Origin: CSSed11-175R1 sp041685735
GTDB lineage: Bacteria; Actinomycetota; Nitriliruptoria; Nitriliruptorales; Nitriliruptoraceae
Assembly: GCA_041685735.1 (NCBI GenBank)
Contig: JAWLFE010000008.1
Span: forward strand, 21,141-85,140
Reading direction: 5' to 3'
DNA length: 64,000 bases
This document shows, in pieces, positions 33,456-42,234 of this stretch (within the stretch, counting starts at the first letter, position 1; each line of letters starts with the position of its first letter). The notes beneath the pieces are model-generated. The model had not been told where the DNA came from, did no database searches, and saw nothing but the letters and a program-made list of their open reading frames with translations. The position numbers were made by a program, and so were the translations under genes.

Positions 33456-35084
33456 TCATTCGACACCCACCCAGTAGCGAGACGGTCGCTGCCCGGCTGC
33501 GATGACCTCCGCCTCGGCGGACGGTGCGGACGCCGCGACCAGGGCATCCAGCCGTCCATGCTCGTCAGCCCCGACGTCGCCGCCGACGAGCAGGGTCAGG
33601 ATCTCCGCCCCAGCAGCATCGAGGTGGTCCAGCACCGCCCGGAGCGCCGCGATCGGATCGTCGTGCGCCGCGACCACGTCGCCGGCGGCGATCGCCAGGA
33701 ACTGGCCCTCACGCACGTCGCCGATCGGCGTGTCGGCTGCGCGGAGCGCCGCCGTGACCTCACCCGCCCGCACCGCGCCTGCGGCATCCGTCATGTCAGC
33801 GATCGTCGCATCCGGATCCGCGTCGGGGTCGAGCACGGCCAGCGCCGCCAGGACCGCCGGCGGGGTCACCGCCGACTCGATCACGCGGACCTCCAACCCA
33901 CGATCCGTGCGTGCCAGGTCAGCCGCCTGTCGTGCCGCCGGCAGGATGTTGCGGTGACCGGGCAGGACCAGGATCCGGTGCGCCTGCACGTCACCGATCG
34001 CCGCCAGCAGATCCGCAACGGGCGGCAGGGCCCCCGCCGCACCCTCGACCACCACCGCCTGCAGGGATCCGGCGAGCGCGTGCACGCCCGCACCGCTGAG
34101 GACGGCGACCGCACCCACGGCCGTGTGACTGGCCGCGGCCCGGGCTGCCATCTGGTCCCCGAAGTGGGTCACCTCGATGTTGCTGGGCCGGCCATGGTCG
34201 AGCCCGGCCTCGATCGCGGCCCCGACGTTGCCGGTGTGGACGTGCACGTTCAACAGCCCGCCGGCGGCCACCACCACCACGGAGTCGCCCACCTGTTCGA
34301 GGTGGCGGCGCAGCACCCGCGCGACGTCATCGTCGGCGTCCAGGAGGTACTGGACCTCGAAGGGATGGGCGAGCGACCCGTGGCAGCGGTCGTCGCGGTG
34401 GCGTTCGGCGTGCGCGGGGGCGTCGAGGACCACCGGCGGGTCCTGCCCCGTCAGGTGTCCGTGGACCGCCGCGAGCACGACCTCGAACCCGCGAGCGCCG
34501 GCGTCAACGACCCCGGCAGCACGCAGCACATCGAGTTGCTCGTGCGTCCGGGTGACGGCCTGCGCCACCGCCGCGCAGGTCCGGGACGACGCGGTGACCA
34601 GGTCCGCCCCGTCCTCCACGGCGGCGGTCGCCGCGGTCGCCGCGGCGGTGATCGCGGTCAGGATCGTGCCCTCGACCGGCTCGGCAACGGCCTCGTAGGC
34701 CAGCGTCCGCGCTTCCGTCAGGGCGCGGGCGTAGGTCGCGGCGTCGATCTGTGCATGGCCGGTCAGTTCCTCGACGACCGCACGGATGACCTGGCTCAGG
34801 ATCACCCCGGAGTTGCCCCGCGCCCCCCGGATCGCACCGCGGATCACATCACGGGAACGCTGCACGCCCGAGACCGACGCGGTGGCGTTGAGTTCCTGCA
34901 GCGCTGCGCGGACCGTCAGGGTCATGTTCGTGCCGGTGTCGCCGTCCGGGACCGGGAACACGTTCAGGTCATCGAGCACCGACCGCCGGTCGGTCAACGC
35001 GTCGTGGACCCGTTCGAGCAGGGCGGGCAGTTCACGGGCCGACAGGGGCGCACCCGGGCCTTCCTGCACGCACGCACCTCCCAC
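33456..35084 (-). CDS. DAK2/FakA-family kinase-like protein (YloV type)
   Basis: A 542-aa protein of the DhaL/FakA family. FakA phosphorylates FakB-bound fatty acids for incorporation into phospholipid. The N-terminal DhaL domain binds ATP-Mg through VFPVPDGDTGTNMTLTVRAA and has the signature GARGNSGVILSQVIRAV. The middle domain (HPFEVQYLLDADDDV, LLNVHVHTGNVGAAIEAGLD) and the C-terminal DegV-like domain follow. No fakB (DegV) gene lies nearby, so the substrate is inferred from family only. The rpmB-DAK-recG cluster is conserved, with rpmB divergent. Confidence 0.88.
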   Translation of the reverse strand: MGGACVQEGPGAPLSARELPALLERVHDALTDRRSVLDDLNVFPVPDGDTGTNMTLTVRAALQELNATASVSGVQRSRDVIRGAIRGARGNSGVILSQVIRAVVEELTGHAQIDAATYARALTEARTLAYEAVAEPVEGTILTAITAAATAATAAVEDGADLVTASSRTCAAVAQAVTRTHEQLDVLRAAGVVDAGARGFEVVLAAVHGHLTGQDPPVVLDAPAHAERHRDDRCHGSLAHPFEVQYLLDADDDVARVLRRHLEQVGDSVVVVAAGGLLNVHVHTGNVGAAIEAGLDHGRPSNIEVTHFGDQMAARAAASHTAVGAVAVLSGAGVHALAGSLQAVVVEGAAGALPPVADLLAAIGDVQAHRILVLPGHRNILPAARQAADLARTDRGLEVRVIESAVTPPAVLAALAVLDPDADPDATIADMTDAAGAVRAGEVTAALRAADTPIGDVREGQFLAIAAGDVVAAHDDPIAALRAVLDHLDAAGAEILTLLVGGDVGADEHGRLDALVAASAPSAEAEVIAAGQRPSRYWVGVE

Positions 35085-35156
35085 GACCTCGGAGCAGCGA
35101 GCGTAGCCCTGTGCTCAGGCCGCACCATCGAGGTCGCGACGTGCCGCGCCCGTTGC

Positions 35157-35173
35157 TACGCTCGTCGTCCGTG
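35157..35173 (+). promoter_or_regulatory. -10 element and leaderless GTG upstream of rpmB
   Basis: TACGCT (35157-35162) is followed eight bases later by a GTG (35171). That GTG opens a 69-codon, Pro/Arg-rich frame ending at 35380. The rpmB start lies two bases after its stop codon. The element may be the rpmB promoter with a long leader, or may start a translated leader. Confidence 0.4.
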
Positions 35174-35382
35174 GGCGAAGGTCGTTCGGCGATCTGCCGT
35201 GCTCCGCGGAACCGGCGTCCAACGCCGACCGCCCGACCAGCACCACCGCCAGTACCACCGTCGGGGCGAACCGTTCGCGACCGCCCCGCAGCGGCGTGCT
35301 CCTCGACCCGGCCCATCCCACTCCCCCACACCCTCCCGACCTCCGCGCGGACGCGCGACGGGACCGACGACAAGGCGTGACC

Positions 35383-35586
35383 GTGGCATCCACCTGCCAA
35401 CTGTGCGACAAGAAGCCCTGGTTCGGCAAGCAGGTCTCGCACTCGCACCGCCGGTCCTCGAAGCGCTGGACCCCCAACATCCAGAAGGTCAGCGCGTTCG
35501 TGGACGGCAGGACCGTCAAGCTGCACGTGTGCACCTCCTGCATCAAGGCGGGCAAGGTCACCCGGCCCCCGGTCCGCAACACGTAG
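35383..35586 (+). CDS. rpmB: 50S ribosomal protein L28
   Basis: A 67-aa zinc-binding (C+) L28. It shows STCQLCDKKPWFGKQVSHSH, RRSSKRWTPNIQKV and VKLHVCTSCIKAGKV, with two CxxC pairs. The GTG at 35383 gives the usual V/M-ASTCxxC start, and a GTG six bases earlier is a less likely alternative. It is divergent from the DAK-recG genes and followed by a hairpin terminator. Confidence 0.94.
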   Translation: MASTCQLCDKKPWFGKQVSHSHRRSSKRWTPNIQKVSAFVDGRTVKLHVCTSCIKAGKVTRPPVRNT

Positions 35587-35637
35587 GACCGCACGGCCGG
35601 GCGCCGGCAGGCCCACCAGCACCACACACGACATCGC

Positions 35638-35665
35638 GGCGAGGCTCCCGTTCGGGGGCCTCGCC
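35638..35665 (+). terminator. Hairpin terminator downstream of rpmB
   Basis: GGCGAGGCTCCC and GGGGGCCTCGCC pair with one mismatch around a GTTC loop. A short GT-rich stretch, not a U-tract, follows. This is typical of high-GC intrinsic terminators. Confidence 0.6.
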
Positions 35666-35730
35666 GTCGTTGGTGTGGTGGGCTGCCACCGACCGGGGTT
35701 GCTACCGTGGGTCGACTCCGGGAGGCCACC

Positions 35731-35967
35731 ATGCACGTCGCGGCGTACATCCTGATCCAGACCGAACTGGGCGAGGCGGCGACCGTCGCCCTGGCGGCGA
35801 AGGACATCCCGGGCGTCGAGACCGCCGAGGACGTCACCGGCCCCTACGACGTGATCGTGAGGGCAGCCGCCGAGGACGTGAACCAGCTCGGCAAACTGGT
35901 CGTCTCACGCATCCAGTCGATCCCGGGCATCACCCGGACCCTGACCTGCCCGATCGTCGATCTCTGA
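35731..35967 (+). CDS. Stand-alone Lrp/AsnC ligand-binding (RAM) domain protein
   Basis: A 78-aa protein consisting only of the alpha/beta RAM domain of Lrp/AsnC regulators (HVAAYILIQTELGEAATVAL, GPYDVIVRAAAEDVNQLGKL, IQSIPGITRTLTC). There is no DNA-binding domain. Such proteins bind amino acids and may modulate full-length regulators or enzymes. The ATG at 35731 gives the standard start. It converges on ddl. Confidence 0.88.
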   Translation: MHVAAYILIQTELGEAATVALAAKDIPGVETAEDVTGPYDVIVRAAAEDVNQLGKLVVSRIQSIPGITRTLTCPIVDL

Positions 35968-35995
35968 GTCGGGGACCGATCGCTGGGCGCCCCGG

Positions 35996-37069
35996 CTACA
36001 GGCGCGCGTCGGTCAGCAGCCGTTCGACGAGCTGCGTGTAGGTGACCCCTTCCGCCGCCCACAGGCGCGGGAACATCGAGTTCGGGGTGAAGCCGGGGAT
36101 GGTGTTGATCTCGTTGATCAGCAGCTCGCCGTCGGGTTGCAGGAACAGGTCGACCCGGGCCATCCCCCGACAGCCGATCGCGCGGTAGGCCCGACGCGCC
36201 AGCGCACCGCTGCGGTCGACCACATCCGCGGTGACGTCCGCCGGGATGCGCAGGTCGGAGGCGGCCAGGTACTTGGCGTCGAAATCGTAGAACTCGTTGG
36301 AGGGCACGATCTCACCGGGCCGGCTGACATCCAGCTCGTCCCCACCGAGCACGCCGACCTCCAGTTCACGCGCGTGCTCCAGGCCCTGTTCGATCAGCAC
36401 CACCTCGTCGAAGGTGAACGCCTCGTCCATCGCCGCGTCGAGCTCATCGAGGTCGTGGACCTTGCTGATCCCGATCGACGAACCCTGCCGGACCGGCTTG
36501 GTGAACCACGGTGCCGGCAGCGCAGCGGCCACCTCCGCCCGGACGCCGTCCGGATCGTGCTCCCAGCGCGAGCGGTGGACGGCGAGGTAGCCGCCCTGCG
36601 GCAGGCTGCGGGCCGCGAAGGTCGCCTTCATCACCGCCTTGTCGATCCCGATGGATGACGCGGTCACGTCCGCGCCGACGTAGGGGACCCCGACGCTCGT
36701 CAACAGACCCTGCACGGTCCCATCCTCACCCCACGGGCCGTGCAACAGCGGGAAGGCGACGTCGATCGGCCCGAGGCTCGAGGTGGCCGCGTGTCCATCG
36801 TCGAGGTCGTCGACCCGGACGAGGGTGGGTCCGTGCCGCGTCCCGACGAGCGCCACGGTCGGCCCGGTGTCGTCGACCTCCGGCAGCTGCTGGCCCGCCG
36901 CCACCTCGATGTTGCCGTCGGTCAGGGTCCACCGACCGTCACGGGTGATGCCGACGGCCACCACCTCGTAGCGATCACGGTCGATCACCTCCAGGACCGA
37001 GCGGGCGGACAGACAGGAGATCTGGTGCTCGGTCGAGCGCCCTCCGAACAGCAGCAGCGCACGCTTCAC
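35996..37069 (-). CDS. ddl: D-alanine--D-alanine ligase
   Basis: ATP-grasp ligase making D-Ala-D-Ala for peptidoglycan. The 357-aa protein begins KRALLLFGGRSTEHQISCLS and has FPLLHGPWGEDGTVQGLLTS, YVGADVTASSIGIDKAVMK, KPVRQGSSIGISKV and the metal-binding end ELLINEINTIPGFTPNSMFP. Phe or Tyr specificity was not resolved, but the HGPWGEDGT loop is D-Ala-type. The GTG start overlaps the stop of the upstream PLP-enzyme gene in a GTGA. Confidence 0.95.
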   Translation of the reverse strand: MKRALLLFGGRSTEHQISCLSARSVLEVIDRDRYEVVAVGITRDGRWTLTDGNIEVAAGQQLPEVDDTGPTVALVGTRHGPTLVRVDDLDDGHAATSSLGPIDVAFPLLHGPWGEDGTVQGLLTSVGVPYVGADVTASSIGIDKAVMKATFAARSLPQGGYLAVHRSRWEHDPDGVRAEVAAALPAPWFTKPVRQGSSIGISKVHDLDELDAAMDEAFTFDEVVLIEQGLEHARELEVGVLGGDELDVSRPGEIVPSNEFYDFDAKYLAASDLRIPADVTADVVDRSGALARRAYRAIGCRGMARVDLFLQPDGELLINEINTIPGFTPNSMFPRLWAAEGVTYTQLVERLLTDARL

Positions 37070-38316
37070 GAGCCGACCCCGTCCACCGCGACGGTCACGG
37101 ACGGCGCCGACACAGCCGGCATCGCGCCCCCGAGCGCCTGGTCGAGGTCCGCGAGCAGATCCTCGACGTCCTCGATGCCGATCGACAGCCGGACCGTCCC
37201 GGGGTTCAGGCCGGCAGCGGCCAGCGATGCAGCATCGAGCTGCCGATGGCTGGTCGATCCTGGGTGCAGCACCAGCGAGTGGGTCCCGCCGAGCGACGAG
37301 GCCCGCACGAACACCGAACACGCATCGGCGAACGCCTCGGCCTGTTCCCGACCGGGCAGGTCGAAGACGACGAGCGCGCCGTAGCCGCGACCCGCGAACA
37401 GCTCGGTCGCCAACGCGTGCTGCGGGTGCGCGGGGAGCCCCGGGTAGCGCACCACCTCGGGGCGGGGATCCCGGTCGAGCGCGGTCGCGATGGTCCCTGC
37501 GCTCACGCTGGCCTGCCGGACCCGCAGGGACAACGTCTGCACCCCCCGCAGGATCAGCCAGGCCTCGAAGGCACCCAGCGATGCGCCGAGCTCGTAGGTG
37601 TGGCGGCGGACCGCATCGATCAGGGGCGCATCGCCCGCCACGACCCCGGCGACGACGTCGCCGTGGCCACCGAGGAACTTCGTCGCCGACTCGACCACGG
37701 CGGTCGCGCCCAGTTCGTAGGGACGGCACAACCAGGGCGAGGCGAAGGTGTTGTCGACGACCAGCGCGACCCCGCGCTCCCGACAGACCTCAGCCAGTGC
37801 TGGCAGGTCGGTGACGACCATGGACGGGTTGGCGACCGATTCGACATGCACGACCGTGTGCTCGTCGGTCAGGGCGGCGATGAGCTGCTCGGCGGTCGCC
37901 AGTGGGGCGTGATCGACGCCCCAGCCGGCGTCGCGCGCCATGCGCTGCAGCAACGCCCAGGTCCCGCCGTAGATCTGTTCGGTCGCGAGGATGCGTCCCG
38001 ACCCACGCAGCACATCGAGGGTGGCATGGATGGCTGCGGTCCCGGAGGCGAGGGACCACGCGGCCGGGGCTCCGTGCAGCGATGCGACCACACCGTGGAG
38101 GGTGGTCGCGGTGGGGTTGTCGTACCGCCCGTAGACGTAGCCCGGCTGCTCGTCGAGCAGGAGCTCCCCGACATCGGCGGAGCGTTGGGCACCCCAGGTC
38201 GAGGACAACCAGATCCCTGCAGAGACGGGTGCCTGGCGGACGTTAGGAACCGTGACCGAGCCCTTGACCGCCCGGGTCGAGAACCCGCCGTCGGGCCGCG
38301 GGAGGGATGGCTCCAC
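37066..38316 (-). CDS. Cys/Met-metabolism PLP enzyme (cystathionine gamma-synthase/gamma-lyase-like)
   Basis: A 416-aa fold-type I PLP enzyme of the transsulfuration family. It shows GYVYGRYDNPTATTLHGVVA, ASGTAAIHATLDVL, the cofactor Asp region VVDNTFASPWLCRP and the PLP lysine in ESATKFLGGHGDVVAGVV. The C-terminal end is HPGSTSHRQLDAA with RLSIGIEDVEDLL. It could be cystathionine gamma-synthase, O-acetylhomoserine sulfhydrylase or methionine gamma-lyase, and sequence alone does not decide. The start is GTG at 38316 with a CTGGAG site. It is coupled to ddl. Confidence 0.85.
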   Translation of the reverse strand: MEPSLPRPDGGFSTRAVKGSVTVPNVRQAPVSAGIWLSSTWGAQRSADVGELLLDEQPGYVYGRYDNPTATTLHGVVASLHGAPAAWSLASGTAAIHATLDVLRGSGRILATEQIYGGTWALLQRMARDAGWGVDHAPLATAEQLIAALTDEHTVVHVESVANPSMVVTDLPALAEVCRERGVALVVDNTFASPWLCRPYELGATAVVESATKFLGGHGDVVAGVVAGDAPLIDAVRRHTYELGASLGAFEAWLILRGVQTLSLRVRQASVSAGTIATALDRDPRPEVVRYPGLPAHPQHALATELFAGRGYGALVVFDLPGREQAEAFADACSVFVRASSLGGTHSLVLHPGSTSHRQLDAASLAAAGLNPGTVRLSIGIEDVEDLLADLDQALGGAMPAVSAPSVTVAVDGVGS

Positions 38317-38448
38317 GTGCGCTCCAGGGTCGGGGTCGGCGGGCGGGTTCGGCCGTCGTGTGCTGCGGCGTGCCTGGCCGCACCGGCGGCGCGCAAGACC
38401 CCGCGAACGGCTCCGCAGCGGGGTCGGCCGGAGCCTAGCCGACGCGGG

Positions 38449-39453
38449 TCACCGGTTCTCGGGGGTCGCCGCGCCCGCTCGGTCACGGGCCGGCATCGTC
38501 CGCACCCTGCCGTCGATCCGCGGGAGCCAGGAACACACGGGGGCGGTGTCCGCGCGGGACCCGTAGACCAGCAGCGCCAGCATCGCGCCGTAGATGGGCA
38601 GGTGGCCGATCAGTTCGGTGGCGCCGAGGAAGAACAACGTCGCGTTGAACGGGATGCCCGCCGCGATCACGGTCAGCTGCGGCAACGCGCCTGAGATGAG
38701 CAGGAGCCCGAACAGGATCTCGATCCCGGCGGCGAACTGGACGAACACCAGATCGCTGACCTCGAAGCCCACCATCTGCCCGACCACCTGCAGGACGTTG
38801 AAGGCCGGGTAGCGGTCGAGGAACTCCAGGCTCAGGTCGGGCCGGGCCAGCTTCTCGGTGTAGGCGAGCAGGATCAGCGTGGCACCCACGATGACCCGGA
38901 GCGCGAACAGCGCCATCCGCACCCGCTCGGGATCGACGACGATCCTGCCACCGGCGCGCTCATCGTCGGGTGGCAACAGGACCAGGAACAAGCCGATGGC
39001 CAGGAGGTCGGCGCGCTCCAGGATCGGCACGATCCCGAACCCCAGCATCCCGAGCGGTCCGGCGATGACCAACAGGGCGGCGGCGGGTCGGACCTTCCAG
39101 CCGGAGATCAGCCACACCCCGACGATCCCCTCGAGGATCCCCAGGGCCACACCCCACCAGGTGTCCGGCAGCAGGAAGGTCGGGACGAAGAACTCCTGAC
39201 GCGAGGCGAGCGCCAGCAGCGACACGCCCGCGTGGATACCGAGCAGGCGCGGGATCCAGGGCCCGAGCGCCCCCAGGAAGCCGAGGAAGGGCAGTTCGGG
39301 GCGCGGCAGGAAGCGCGCCGCGACCCGCCACGCGGTCGCACCGACGATGGCGGTGACGAGGGCGAGGAGCGAGAGCGTCTCCGCCGCGAACGACCAGTCG
39401 TAGGCCGGTCGTGCATCGGTGAACCAGAGCGCGTGGGCGAGTGGAACGGACAC
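38449..39453 (-). CDS. DoxX-like multi-pass membrane protein
   Basis: A 334-aa membrane protein with about eight hydrophobic helices. The C-terminal half, with LDRYPAFNVLQVVGQMVG and VFVQFAAGIEILFGLLLISG, resembles DoxX-type subunits. Function is unknown. The GTG at 39453 follows a strong AGGAGG site. It is divergent from the SDR at 39595. Confidence 0.7.
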   Translation of the reverse strand: MSVPLAHALWFTDARPAYDWSFAAETLSLLALVTAIVGATAWRVAARFLPRPELPFLGFLGALGPWIPRLLGIHAGVSLLALASRQEFFVPTFLLPDTWWGVALGILEGIVGVWLISGWKVRPAAALLVIAGPLGMLGFGIVPILERADLLAIGLFLVLLPPDDERAGGRIVVDPERVRMALFALRVIVGATLILLAYTEKLARPDLSLEFLDRYPAFNVLQVVGQMVGFEVSDLVFVQFAAGIEILFGLLLISGALPQLTVIAAGIPFNATLFFLGATELIGHLPIYGAMLALLVYGSRADTAPVCSWLPRIDGRVRTMPARDRAGAATPENR

Positions 39454-39594
39454 AGGCACCTCCTGCCAGGCGTTCGGTGCACACGGCGTTCGGTACCGAC
39501 CATGGTCCTGGCCGAGGGTAGGGTCCCGCGGCGACGACCGAGGCGGCCGGCCGGCTCGCCGAGACGATGTGACGAGCAGACGAAAGGCATCTCC

Positions 39595-40512
39595 GTGGCG
39601 CAGATCGACTACGACGGCAGGGTCGCGATCGTGACCGGGGCGGGGGGCGGCCTCGGCCGCAGCCACGCGCTGCTGCTGGCCAGCCGCGGCGCCAAGGTCG
39701 TGGTCAACGACCTCGGCGGTTCACGCGATGGCAGCGGTGGCGGCTCGGAGATGGCCGACGCGGTCGTCCAGGAGATCGTGGACGCCGGTGGCGAGGCCGT
39801 CGCCAACTACGACGGCGTGCACACCTGGGAGGGTGGGCAGGCGATCGTCCAGACCGCACTGGAGCGCTTCGGCCGGGTCGACGTGGTCGTCAACAACGCC
39901 GGCATCCTGCGCGACACCTCGTTCGCCAAGCTGGAGGAACCGCAGCTCGACCTGGTCATCAAGGTCCACCTCTACGGAGCGTTCCACGTAGCCCGGGCCG
40001 CCTGGAACCACCTCAAGGAGCAGGGCTACGGCCGCATCATCAACACGACCTCGGGTTCCGGGCTGTACGGCAACTTCGGACAGTCCAACTACTCGGCCGC
40101 CAAGATGGGTCAGGTCGGCCTGACCCGGACGCTGGCGATCGAGGGGGCGAAGTACGGCATCACCGCCAACGTGATCGCTCCGGTCGCGGCCTCGCGGATG
40201 ACCGAGGACATCATGCCTCCGCAGCTGCTCGAGAAGCTCGAGCCGGAGTACGTGTCTCCGCTCGTCGCCTACCTGGCGTCCGAGTCCTGCACCGAGTCCG
40301 GGAAGATCTACTCCGTCGGGGGCGGCTACATGGCCCGGGTCGCGATCCTGGAGGGTGACGGGGCGACGTTCGACGGGGTCCCGACGCCGGAGGACGTCGC
40401 CGACCAGTGGTCGGACGTGGACGCCGTCGGCCCCGGATCGGCGGAGTTCACCAGCGGCGTGATGGAACAGACCGGCAAGATCGTCCAGGCGCTCGGCATC
40501 AGCTTCGACTAG
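39595..40512 (+). CDS. SDR of the (3R)-hydroxyacyl-CoA dehydrogenase (MFE-2) type
   Basis: A 305-aa SDR whose start IDYDGRVAIVTGAGGGLGRS and KVVVNDLGGSRDGSG match the dehydrogenase domain of peroxisomal-type multifunctional enzyme 2. It has NNAGILRDTSF, the Ser/Tyr/Lys set in TTSGSGLYGNFGQSNYSAAK, and APVAASRMTEDIMPP. It probably oxidises (3R)-hydroxyacyl-CoA in beta-oxidation-like pathways, without the hydratase domain here. The GTG at 39595 has a GAAAGG site. Confidence 0.88.
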   Translation: MAQIDYDGRVAIVTGAGGGLGRSHALLLASRGAKVVVNDLGGSRDGSGGGSEMADAVVQEIVDAGGEAVANYDGVHTWEGGQAIVQTALERFGRVDVVVNNAGILRDTSFAKLEEPQLDLVIKVHLYGAFHVARAAWNHLKEQGYGRIINTTSGSGLYGNFGQSNYSAAKMGQVGLTRTLAIEGAKYGITANVIAPVAASRMTEDIMPPQLLEKLEPEYVSPLVAYLASESCTESGKIYSVGGGYMARVAILEGDGATFDGVPTPEDVADQWSDVDAVGPGSAEFTSGVMEQTGKIVQALGISFD

Positions 40513-40565
40513 CTGCGGCGGCAGCCGCCTGGAGGCCTGACAGCCCCGGATCCTGAGCCCGGTGG

Positions 40566-40985
40566 TCAGAACCCGTCCCAGCCGGGGAGCTGGGCGGCCT
40601 GGCGTATCCAGCTCGCCAGCAGCTCGTCGTCGATGTCCTCGCCCTCGTGGATGTGGTCGTAGCGGGCGTCCGGGTCCTTCGAGCCGACCGGCGGGATCGG
40701 GTCGAGGTCGGCGCCGCGGATGAACGTGACCTTGATGTACCTCGTGAAGCAGTGATAGCTCAGGAACCACCCCTGGCCCTCCACCCCGTACCAGGGCGAG
40801 TTCCAGCGCACGGCCTTGTTGACCCCGGGAACCGTGCGCACGATCAGCTCGTCGAGATGACGACCGACATCGCTCTTCCAGTCTGGCATCGCCGCGATGT
40901 AGGCCTGCACCGGCGCGTCCCCGTCCCCCTTGGGGATCTGCGGGTTCCCACCCGCAAGCAGGCGGGGTTCGTCACCGTCGGACAT
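40566..40985 (-). CDS. DUF1801 family protein
   Basis: A 139-aa protein with the DUF1801 (YdhG-like) pattern: GDAPVQAYIAAMPDWKSDVG, HLDELIVRTVPGVNKAVRWN, SPWYGVEGQGWFLSYHCFTR and YIKVTFIRGADLDPIPP. It is thought to be an iron-chaperone-like fold, but its role is unproven. The ATG at 40985 is the first in frame. Confidence 0.82.
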   Translation of the reverse strand: MSDGDEPRLLAGGNPQIPKGDGDAPVQAYIAAMPDWKSDVGRHLDELIVRTVPGVNKAVRWNSPWYGVEGQGWFLSYHCFTRYIKVTFIRGADLDPIPPVGSKDPDARYDHIHEGEDIDDELLASWIRQAAQLPGWDGF

Positions 40986-41031
40986 GGTCAGGTCCCCCTC
41001 ACGTTTCGGGCGTGGCTGCGGCCGACGCTCT

Positions 41032-41472
41032 TCAGGACGCCGCGGTCACGGTCTCCTGACCGTCGCGCGTCTCCACGACGACCTCGACGACCCGGTGGAC
41101 ACCGGTCCCATCCTCCTGCGTCGCGATCGTCTTGCGGCCCGGCTGGTGGTCGTCGGTCACCTCGAATTCCTCCCCATCGCGGCGTCCGAGCCGAACGTCG
41201 TCGAAGTGTTCAAGGGCCTCGGCCTCCGGCTGACCGAGCAGCTCCCGCGCCTCGTGGATCGCGTCCTCGTCCGGGGACGGCCCCTCGTCGAGGTCCGGTG
41301 GCCCCGGCGCCCCTCCGTCCAGATCGGCATCGACGCAATCCTCGGTGCCTTCCAGACAGGTACCCGCCGCCCCGCCATCCGACGTGGCTCCTTCGTCGGT
41401 CGTCGCGGCGCCGCATGCCGCCAGCAGGACCGCGATCACTCCGGCAACCAGCCGGGTGGGGTGGCGTGACAT
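41032..41472 (-). CDS. Lipoprotein with possible I78-type inhibitor-like domain
   Basis: A 146-aa secreted protein with a lipoprotein signal peptide (RLVAGVIAVLLAAC, lipobox LLAAC) and an acidic, Gly-rich linker. The C-terminal domain, ARELLGQPEAEALEHFDDVR, LGRRDGEEFEVTDDHQPGR and VHRVVEVVV, has the spacing of I78 peptidase inhibitors (VRxxRxDGxxxxVTxDxxPxR). That assignment is inference. The ATG at 41472 has a GAGGAG site; a TTG two codons upstream is less likely. Confidence 0.7.
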   Translation of the reverse strand: MSRHPTRLVAGVIAVLLAACGAATTDEGATSDGGAAGTCLEGTEDCVDADLDGGAPGPPDLDEGPSPDEDAIHEARELLGQPEAEALEHFDDVRLGRRDGEEFEVTDDHQPGRKTIATQEDGTGVHRVVEVVVETRDGQETVTAAS

Positions 41473-41601
41473 GGGCAACTCCTCAGAAGCGGTGGGCCAG
41501 GGGAACGGCGCGCTGACCTGCGACCGTTGTCGGGCGGTGAGACGCCGTCAGGTCCCGGCGGGTTCCCGCTGTTCACCGACAACCCTCCCGTCGCCTGTGA
41601 G

Positions 41602-42234
41602 TCACCGCGTGAGACGATCCCGGACATGGTCGAGGATCTCGGTGACCAACTCGTCGGTCTCCGACTCGCTGGTGTCCAACACCAGGTCACGTCGTGCCAC
41701 CGAACCGAAGACCGCCAACTCGGCGAGCGCCTTCCCTGCCCGCAGATCCGCGGTCTCCGGAGACCCCGCACCTCGCGCCCGATCCTCCAGCACATCCGGA
41801 TCACAGGTCAGGCCGACATGGAGTCGAGGGAGTCCGTCGGTCGCCTCCCGCAGCTCCGCAGCCGTCGTGCGATCACGCAGGACGTGATCGACCCCGACGT
41901 CGAAGCCCTGGGTCGCCCACGTCGCCGCGACCGACGGCAACGCGCGCACGACCTCGCGCCCGAGCGGCCCCCAGTGCGTCCCGGCATCGCCGTCGGCCGA
42001 CAGCTCCGGCGCCTCGATCAAATCCCACCACCTCGAGAGTTCCGCGCCGAACGCCGTCAGGGTCCGATCGATCCCGACGTCCAGCAGGGGGCCGGGCCGC
42101 ACCCGCGTCCACGCCGCCTGGACCGCTGCCAGGGTCGTCGAGGTACCGATCCCGGACGGTCCATCGAGCAGCAGGACGAAGCCGGGCGCCCGGGAGGCGG
42201 CGGATGGCGGCGGAGAGTGGCTCGACCGACTCAC
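41602..42234 (-). CDS. Chloramphenicol-phosphotransferase-like P-loop protein with altered Walker A
   Basis: A 210-aa protein resembling the CPT family of small-molecule kinases. It has GFVLLLDGPSGIGTSTTLAA, a lid-type middle region, GFDVGVDHVLRDR and GLTCDPDVLEDRA. The Walker A motif reads GPSGIGTST. The invariant Lys of GxxxxGK(S/T) is Thr, so phosphate binding or catalysis may be lost. The GTG start overlaps the gpsA stop. Whether it acts on an antibiotic is unknown. Confidence 0.65.
   Translation of the reverse strand: MSRSSHSPPPSAASRAPGFVLLLDGPSGIGTSTTLAAVQAAWTRVRPGPLLDVGIDRTLTAFGAELSRWWDLIEAPELSADGDAGTHWGPLGREVVRALPSVAATWATQGFDVGVDHVLRDRTTAAELREATDGLPRLHVGLTCDPDVLEDRARGAGSPETADLRAGKALAELAVFGSVARRDLVLDTSESETDELVTEILDHVRDRLTR

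Noticed and set aside
30458..33505. A 1015-codon plus-strand open frame across recG
   Set aside because: It reads through two N runs and the complement of recG; its composition is that of the reverse strand of a coding gene.
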